Shown here in pieces: positions 53,179 to 58,417 of a stretch of 58,417 nt of DNA. This DNA comes from BJGO01 sp964640655. Lineage in GTDB: Bacteria; Bacteroidota; Bacteroidia; Chitinophagales; UBA10324. The notes beneath the pieces are model-generated. The model worked only from the letters and a program-made list of their open reading frames with translations, did no database searches and was not told where the DNA came from. The position numbers were made by a program, and so were the translations under genes. Location of the stretch: contig CAZXFT010000019.1 of assembly GCA_964640655.1 (NCBI GenBank), positions 1-58,417 of the forward strand, in the 5' to 3' direction. Each line of letters starts with the position of its first letter. Within the stretch, counting starts at the first letter, position 1.

Positions 53179-56019
53179 TTAGTTTTTACTCACCACCAGC
53201 TTCTTCCTTTCCACCACCCTTTCGTTTTGCAGTTCTATAAAGTAAATGCCCGGTGCAAAGGTTGCTGTGCTCAGCGTGGTGTTGCTATTTGTAAGTTGTT
53301 GTGTGGTAATTACTCTTCCCTGTATATCTACAACGCTTAATGTACAGTTGGTGCAAGAAGTATTAATGTGTACTACCTCTTGTGCCGGGTTGGGATATAG
53401 CGTAAAGTTGCTGGTATGCAATTCATCGATGTTATCCGGTAGCACCGTCTTACACTCACTTTGCTCGGTGCAATTTCCAATGGTTATCATTGCAGCATAG
53501 GTTCCGTTTTGTGTAGGTGTAAACGAAATCTCATCGGCTCCGGCTATTGCTTGCCCGTTTTCGCAGTTAATCCATTGATAGCTATCTGCAAACTGATTTG
53601 CAGTCAGCGTACCTTGTGTTTGTTGCACACTTAAATCAAACAGTGGCATGGCTATACTGATGTTTACTATGGTATCGCACTGGTTCGGGTATTGTATTAT
53701 ACTTTGATATGTACCGGAAGCCGAATAGTTATTACCGTAAATTGTCAATGTATCACCCGGACAAAGTGTAAACGAGACGCTTACTGTTTCGGGAACGCAG
53801 TACAGTGTATTCACCGTATTGGTAATTATCGGCTCATTAAAATCAAAATAAATTGCTGCTGTGTTGGGAATATTGATTGGCGGCAATAAGTTGCTTTGTG
53901 TTTTAATCTTAAACTGTACGTAACCTTTGGAGCCTTCAGGGTTGCTCATTGAATCGGGCAGCATAATGTTTAAAAAGTTGAAGTGTACTATTCCGTTCTG
54001 GAATATTTGTGTAAACACTTCGTGACTGTAATCCAACAATTGAAACGAAGCCCAGTCTAACAAGCTACTCAGCGTATCCTTTACTCTGATGTTAAATGCC
54101 GGTGCTGTGCCGGTGTTTTGAAAATGTATGGTATAAGTTAACCAGTCTCCTGCTTGTTCAATGTGCTGTGGCGATACTTCTTTAATGTTAGGGTCGTAAG
54201 AATTAATTACCGTAAAACATTGCGCAAGGTAATTATTGCTTGTATTGTTGTCTCCTGCTGTAGGCGTAACCCAAACCTCAAAACAAACCTGCTGCCAGGC
54301 TTGTGCAGTAGTATCTGTTAACATATTTATTACAAAATCGGTATGGGCATTTACCAAAGAAAAATCTGCAATGGAATAAATCAATGTATCATTTGAAATA
54401 GTTGGTGTTAATGCTCCGCCTGCGGGACTGATATATTGCGCAGGACCACTCATTTTCACTTTTACTACACCCGACAAACTGTTGGTGTTACATGGTGTAT
54501 TGTTTAAAATACTGACAATATCCCCCGCCTTTACTCTTATGGTACTTTGCTGTCCTGGAAATATCAAACCACCAATTCGATTAACGCTCGTTACACCTAC
54601 ATCAAAACCAGGCTCACAAACCAACTGAAAATTATTATTCTGAGAAATAGGATTTGTTGTATTTAGTGTTAATGCTAAATTGTTGTTTTGTGGACATAAT
54701 ACACTGTAAGGTAAATTAGAAGTATCTATTTGTAAATTATAGGTACCTGTATTTTGATTAAAAGAAAAATTTCCTGCACCGTTCGTATAAACTTGTTGCA
54801 GCAAATTATTACTCGCATCAAGAAGTTTTACCTTCATATTATGTGAAACAATATTGCCGCTTGTTGTAGCACAGTTATTATCAATATCAAAATATGCAGT
54901 GCCCTGTATAGTCCATCCTACCGTGCAATTATTAGCATTTATTACATCACATATGGGCATAGTATCTATAGCAGGAAAGTTGGCAACATTAGGGTGCTGA
55001 ATAACATTGGGCAGGCAGGTAATCGCTGTGTTGGAGATATTAAAATCTGAAAAGTTTGATGATGTGATATTATTGAGAGGCGGAAGACAGGTAAGTTGAG
55101 GGTTGTTATGTACTAATAATTGATTCATAGTTTGCGGCAGCGCCGGCAAACTGCTGAGTTGATTATTATAACACCATAATTGAATCAACGACGAAGGCAA
55201 ACTCGGTAAACTGCTGAGTTGATTATTATAACATTCTAAAGCAGCCAACGACGAGGGCAAGCTTGGTAAACTGCTGAGTTGATTATTGTAACAACTTAAA
55301 TAAGTCAACGATGAGGGCAAACTCGGTAAACTGCTGAGTTGATTATTATTACATTCTAAATAAGTCAACGACGAGGACAAACTTGGTAAACTTGTTAAAG
55401 AATTAGAATGACAAATTAACTGTGTCAACGACGAGGGCAAAATTGGTAAACTGCTGAGTTGATTACCAGAACACCTTAAATCAGTCAACGACGAAGGCAA
55501 ACTAGGTAAACTGCTGAGTTGATTATCATAACAAAATAAATTAGTCAATGACGAGGGCAAACTAGGTAAATTGGTGAGTTGATTATTATTACAATCTAAA
55601 TCAGTCAACGACGAGGGCAGACTCGGTAAATTGGTGAGTGGATTAAAGGCACAATTTAAGGTAGTCAAAGACGAGGGCAAACTCGGTAAACTGCTGAGTT
55701 GATTATCACCACAATTTAAATCAGTCAACGACGATGGCAAGCTTGGTAAATTGGTGAGTGGATTTGTATTACAATTTAGCTGATTAAGATTATCAAAAAA
55801 CTGTACCCCGTATAAATTTGAAATTCCAAGCCAGGATACGTCTAGTACAGTAGCATTTACGATATCAGAACATGTTGTATCCATCTGATTGCCGTTCATA
55901 CAAGAAGGATATAGCTGCTGTAGCTTTGTTGCAAATGCAGCATCCGGTATAGTTACCCATTGTGCCTTGGTGCTTAACGTAAATGTGAGCACAAGAGCGA
56001 GAGTGTAAAGTGTTTTCAT
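53179..56019 (-). CDS. Leucine-rich-repeat surface protein with T9SS sorting domain (paralogue 2)
   Basis: This has the same plan as its neighbour: signal peptide MKTLYTLALVLTFTLSTKAQ, cap, 12 LRR units of 20 residues, cap with CLPPLNNITSSNF, beta modules, a DUF7619-like domain and a type A sorting domain (FTLYPNPAQEVVHINTS). The start is set at the ATG opening the signal peptide; a longer frame adds 39 unrelated residues. It carries an extra segment of about 125 residues before the sorting domain (from CVPETVSVSFTLCPGDT through ADSYQWINCENGQAI), which paralogue 1 lacks. The first and last parts of the two genes are nearly identical in DNA, implying recent duplication or conversion. Confidence 0.92.
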   Translation of the reverse strand: MKTLYTLALVLTFTLSTKAQWVTIPDAAFATKLQQLYPSCMNGNQMDTTCSDIVNATVLDVSWLGISNLYGVQFFDNLNQLNCNTNPLTNLPSLPSSLTDLNCGDNQLSSLPSLPSSLTTLNCAFNPLTNLPSLPSSLTDLDCNNNQLTNLPSLPSSLTNLFCYDNQLSSLPSLPSSLTDLRCSGNQLSSLPILPSSLTQLICHSNSLTSLPSLSSSLTYLECNNNQLSSLPSLPSSLTYLSCYNNQLSSLPSLPSSLAALECYNNQLSSLPSLPSSLIQLWCYNNQLSSLPALPQTMNQLLVHNNPQLTCLPPLNNITSSNFSDFNISNTAITCLPNVIQHPNVANFPAIDTMPICDVINANNCTVGWTIQGTAYFDIDNNCATTSGNIVSHNMKVKLLDASNNLLQQVYTNGAGNFSFNQNTGTYNLQIDTSNLPYSVLCPQNNNLALTLNTTNPISQNNNFQLVCEPGFDVGVTSVNRIGGLIFPGQQSTIRVKAGDIVSILNNTPCNTNSLSGVVKVKMSGPAQYISPAGGALTPTISNDTLIYSIADFSLVNAHTDFVINMLTDTTAQAWQQVCFEVWVTPTAGDNNTSNNYLAQCFTVINSYDPNIKEVSPQHIEQAGDWLTYTIHFQNTGTAPAFNIRVKDTLSSLLDWASFQLLDYSHEVFTQIFQNGIVHFNFLNIMLPDSMSNPEGSKGYVQFKIKTQSNLLPPINIPNTAAIYFDFNEPIITNTVNTLYCVPETVSVSFTLCPGDTLTIYGNNYSASGTYQSIIQYPNQCDTIVNISIAMPLFDLSVQQTQGTLTANQFADSYQWINCENGQAIAGADEISFTPTQNGTYAAMITIGNCTEQSECKTVLPDNIDELHTSNFTLYPNPAQEVVHINTSCTNCTLSVVDIQGRVITTQQLTNSNTTLSTATFAPGIYFIELQNERVVERKKLVVSKN
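55080..55790 (-). repeat. 60-bp tandem repeats encoding LRRs (paralogue 2)
   Basis: Roughly eleven 60-base units have the same core as in paralogue 1 and remain alignable along the whole array, so this array is less eroded. Shared cores within and between the genes make unequal recombination likely. Confidence 0.9.
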
Positions 56020-56227
56020 ATGCTTGGTGCTTGGTGGTTTAAGCTGAAGTATAAGAGCCACTGCTTTCAACTGATGAGAAATATAAGTATTTGTTCCCAG
56101 CTTTTCCAAAATCAGGGGTATAAAATTTCCCTGCACTACGGTGCATATTAAAACAAATCTACCTGGTAACCACGTACGCTAAAACCGGATGGACAGGACC
56201 CAGGTACAGTTGGGTACTTGATCGTTT

Positions 56228-56292
56228 AGGTTTAATGAATTATTATAACAATCGATTTCTTAAAACTGACAAACTTTAATGAGCACTACTCA
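56228..56292 (+). repeat. Short direct repeat, copy B
   Basis: This matches copy A at 378-442 around ATAACAATCGATTTCTTAA. It stands alone, about 200 bases before the transposase remnant. Confidence 0.6.
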
Positions 56293-56385
56293 TTGAGGTA
56301 TCCCTAACAGCTTGCTCCTCGGCATGGCTTGAGTCCGTTTCACACAGCTCTTTATATTTAATCTTGACACAGTTTTATTAATAGA

Positions 56386-56494
56386 CTCCTGCCTCCCTCC
56401 CGTCCGCATCTCTCCGCCTCCCAAAGTCACTTCTCTGCTTCGCATCCGCTCTTCTCCGCCTCCCTAACACGCCGCGTCACCTCACGCGATGCCT
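56386..56494 (+). repeat. GC-rich degenerate repeat before the transposase remnant
   Basis: CTCCGCCTCCC occurs twice, and CACTTCTCTGCTTCGCAT resembles the unit of the 21-bp array near 14.6 kb (CTTCTCGGCTTCGCATAAT). Base composition is clearly richer in C than the surroundings. It directly abuts the point where similarity to the first IS fragment begins. Confidence 0.45.
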
Positions 56495-57071
56495 CGGCAC
56501 TACAGAGGCGTACCTGGTAAGCAAGTTTATTTACAACGAACCGGAAGACACCTATACCTGCCCTGCAGGAGAAACCTTGCGCACCCAAGGCACCTGGCAT
56601 AAGAAGAGCAGGGAGCGTGATAGCTATATGTTCAAAAAATATCGTACACCAAAATGTAAGACCTGTGCGGTAAAACATCTGTGCACGGGACGTAAGAAAG
56701 GAGGCAGGGAGATAGAACGAAGCGAATACGCCAAAGTAGTATCAGAAAATGCCGCACGCTACAAAAGCAACAAAGCCTTGTATAGAAAGCGACAAGAACT
56801 CAACGAACACATCTTCGGAACCATAAAACGAAAATGGGGCTACAGCTACATCGACCTGCGAGGACTGGAAAAAGTAAACGGCGAACACAGCCTGATAGCC
56901 TTAGTATATAACCTGCGAAGAACCATAAGTATATTAGGAACAAAAGAAATACTTCTCAAACTCAAAAACTGGAAACCGGACTACAAAGGGATTATCTGTG
57001 CACATCGAAAACAGGCCTCATTAGAAGCCCATAGTGCGAAGATAAAATTAGCGTGGAGCATAGCCGCTTGA
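56495..57071 (+). pseudogene. IS1182-family transposase, 3' part only
   Basis: About 192 codons of the C-terminal part survive: the Cys-rich stretch KCKTCAVKHLCTGRKKGG, then RQELNEHIFGTIKRKWGYSY with the catalytic-Glu-type motif (EHIFGTIKR), GLEKVNGEHSLIALVYNLRR, and the end AWSIAA. The DDE aspartates and the N-terminus are missing. The first 213 bases are an inverted near-perfect copy of 51-263. No terminal inverted repeat is recognised downstream. It is a truncated, immobile remnant. Confidence 0.82.
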
Positions 57072-57429
57072 AAAACACGCTTGCATAAAAGCGATGTAAT
57101 GCAGTCGAGCAAAATTTTACAGCAATAAATAAATGAATGTGAAGAGAAACAGGAGTTAATTCACAGCCTGACGGTTCGGGTATTGCCGAAGGCGGGGGTT
57201 TTTAGGACTAATGTTCAATCGAAGCACGAAATTTGAACTTTGCACAGATGTCCAATCGAAGCTGTTCAGCCCCGCTTTTGGTAATACCTTGTTAGCGGCT
57301 GCCCTACCTTTTCTAAGAAGTTGCAAAGTGTCAATTAAACAAAAGTAAACTTTGAAGCGATTTGCCATTTCGCCTCAAAGGTAAAATTTGGGTAGATAAT
57401 TATGCCTAAAAAATCCTGTAGAAAGTCCG
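57072..57429. other. Intergenic stretch with dispersed-repeat character
   Basis: I see no credible gene. A 70-codon frame on the minus strand (57156-57368) contains AGLNSFDWTSVQSSNFVLRL. I recall similar spurious small 'proteins' recurring in Bacteroidota genomes, which points to a dispersed intergenic repeat. CAATCGAAGC occurs twice (57218 and 57252 areas). GTTAGCGGC near 57292 is the inverse of GCCGCTAAC near 58356, so the two bracket the doxX/hxlR pair. Confidence 0.45.
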
Positions 57430-57834
57430 CTATACTCTTGGTTGAATTGGGGCTTTCCTAAATCTGCCCCAGGCTACGAAGGCAGCAAGTGCAAATAAAA
57501 TAATGGTTATTGGTGGTTCACCTACATAAATATGATAGATAGTAGCCAATACCATAACGGTCGCAATACCAGCCGCAGCAAGCGGAGTAAGTATCAGTTT
57601 AATGCGTAATGCCGCAGGCAGAATTAATCCGATTGCCCCAAGCACTTCGCTGACGCCAATGAAGCGCACCGTGCCAACTCCGAAGACGTTTACGAACGAC
57701 ATTCCGCTTTGAGCAAGTTGTTCAATAGGTGCTGTAATTTTCATAAAGCCTGCCATACCAAATGCCACTGCTAACAATCCTTGTGCAACCCACAATCCAA
57801 TGTGAAGTCCTTTTGAAGTTTTCTTTTCTGTCAT
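57430..57834 (-). CDS. DoxX-family membrane protein
   Basis: The 134 residues have four membrane segments and the DoxX pattern: LWVAQGLLAVAFGMAGFMKI, GVSEVLGAIGLILPAALRI and PITIILFALAAFVAWGRF. DoxX-like proteins occur with thiosulfate and redox-stress systems; their exact activity is not settled for this subgroup. It is divergent from an HxlR regulator over a 108-base intergenic region with paired palindromes, so it is probably the regulator's target. Confidence 0.88.
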   Translation of the reverse strand: MTEKKTSKGLHIGLWVAQGLLAVAFGMAGFMKITAPIEQLAQSGMSFVNVFGVGTVRFIGVSEVLGAIGLILPAALRIKLILTPLAAAGIATVMVLATIYHIYVGEPPITIILFALAAFVAWGRFRKAPIQPRV

Positions 57835-57872
57835 TTCTTTTGTTTTTTAAATTTTGATGTCACAAACTTATC

Positions 57873-57920
57873 TATATTTGCTTTCAATTAGTAAGTAGTT
57901 ACCAATAAGTAAGCACTTAC
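57873..57920. promoter_or_regulatory. hxlR promoter with two operator-like palindromes
   Basis: TATATTTG at 57873-57880 matches the -7 box TAnnTTTG in the direction of hxlR. Just downstream are two copies of GTAA-N4-TTAC, at 57891-57902 and 57909-57920, whose starts are 18 bases apart. That layout suits a dimeric winged-helix repressor acting on both divergent genes. Confidence 0.6.
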
Positions 57921-57942
57921 CTTTAGTAAAGTAGTAGATAAA

Positions 57943-58299
57943 ATGGCAAAATCAAAAGAAGAAAAAACCAAAGGGGATTGTTTAAAGACAATGCTACCCA
58001 TAAGAGATGCGTTGGATGTAATAAGTGGAAAATGGAAAATAATGATACTTGTTTCTATTAAGCATAACAATAAGCGCTTTCGTGAAATTGAAAGAAGCAT
58101 TCCGAAGATTACTTCTAAAGTCCTTGCAAAGGAGTTGAAGGATTTGGAGCAGCACAAATTGATTAAACGAACTGTGTATGACAATTACCCTGTTGTTATT
58201 GAATATACATTAACTGATTATGCAATGTCGCTAGAGAAAGTAATGAATGAACTCCATAGTTGGGGAGTCAATCATCGCAAGAAAATTATTGGTAAATAG
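57943..58299 (+). CDS. HxlR-family transcriptional regulator
   Basis: This is a winged-helix DNA-binding protein of 118 residues. The core reads PIRDALDVISGKWKIMILVS, then KRFREIERSIPKITSKVLAKEL and VVIEYTLTDYAMSLEKVM, all typical. A Cys at residue 13 (KGDCLKTML) corresponds to the N-terminal redox or electrophile-sensing cysteine of characterised members such as YodB and HypR. It is divergent from doxX and likely controls it and itself. It stands beyond the IS remnant, possibly as part of an acquired segment. Confidence 0.92.
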   Translation: MAKSKEEKTKGDCLKTMLPIRDALDVISGKWKIMILVSIKHNNKRFREIERSIPKITSKVLAKELKDLEQHKLIKRTVYDNYPVVIEYTLTDYAMSLEKVMNELHSWGVNHRKKIIGK

Positions 58300-58417
58300 T
58301 TGGTCTGTCGCCAATTTAAAATTCTTTAGTTCTAAATTAGGACTTGTGTCAAAGGGTTGCCGCTAACGGCAGACCGTGAAAATACTATCCACATTTCAAA
58401 TGTCCAAAAGCAGAATG
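58300..58417. other. Non-coding end of the window
   Basis: There is no open frame of note. GGTTGCCGCTAACGGCAGACC contains the short inverted pair GCCGCTAACGGC and resembles the segment near 57290 in reverse. The element is cut by the window edge. Confidence 0.35.

Noticed and set aside
52315..55790. Regular repeats as a possible CRISPR array
   Set aside because: The 60-base units are protein-coding LRRs without distinct unique spacers, and no cas genes are present.
57156..57368. 70-codon minus-strand frame near the IS remnant
   Set aside because: It looks like a translated intergenic repeat rather than a gene: no start context and no domain.
57285..58375. Integron attC sites around doxX/hxlR
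   Set aside because: The words contain CGCTAAC and GTTAGCG, which do not satisfy RYYYAAC and GTTRRRY, and no integrase is in the window.

Overview
The window looks like part of a Bacteroidota chromosome, probably near the Chitinophagales or Sphingobacteriales. The evidence is five secreted proteins with type IX secretion (T9SS) sorting domains, two TonB-dependent receptors with carboxypeptidase-like N-terminal domains, SprB-like and DUF7619-like modules, lipoprotein signals of the SCK type, and repeated TAnnTTTG (Bacteroidota -7) promoter motifs close to start codons. Base composition is AT-rich. I saw no rRNA, tRNA or CRISPR by eye.

Layout. 1-540: IS1182-type transposase remnant and a short repeat. 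543-9.8 kb: envelope genes, namely kdsB overlapping an nfeD-like protease gene, a LysM/RlpA-like protein, a PH-domain membrane protein, and a hddA-gmhA-hddC heptose cluster, followed by rmuC and a DUF2851 gene. 10-15.9 kb: serine hydrolase, FkbM methyltransferase, a T9SS beta-helix protein, a 21-bp minisatellite, miaE and gtrA. 16-24.2 kb: a T9SS trypsin-like protease, an lgt homologue, a small outer-membrane protein with a LuxE-like enzyme, aroC and hutI. 24.4-25.7 kb: a decayed di-haem cytochrome c peroxidase. 25.9-33.5 kb: M3 peptidase, a T9SS BNR-repeat protein, and a likely metal-uptake operon (small exported protein, His-rich lipoprotein, TonB receptor). 33.5-45.7 kb: an unrecognised protein, a lipoprotein, an alpha/beta hydrolase, an AI-2E-type transporter, a putative porin, purine nucleoside phosphorylase and lpxK, then divergently a Nif3 protein, a zinc-ribbon coiled-coil protein, a TPR protein, a lone receiver and yebC. 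45.7-50.7 kb: a second TonB receptor and an MlaE-MlaF-MlaD lipid-transport operon. 50.7-56.0 kb: two tandem T9SS leucine-rich-repeat paralogues with 60-bp repeats. 56.2-58.4 kb: a rearranged IS1182 remnant, then a divergent doxX/hxlR pair.

The common theme is envelope biogenesis and surface display: Kdo activation (kdsB), lipid A kinase (lpxK), GDP-heptose supply (hddA/gmhA/hddC), lipoprotein maturation (lgt), phospholipid traffic (mla), nutrient receptors and large secreted surface proteins. Most of the region is ordinary core genome. The parts that invite a second look are the LRR pair, the terminator-like hairpin inside a signal-peptide coding region, the metal-receptor operon, the triply broken peroxidase, the minisatellite, and the IS-bounded right edge with its redox-type HxlR/DoxX module.
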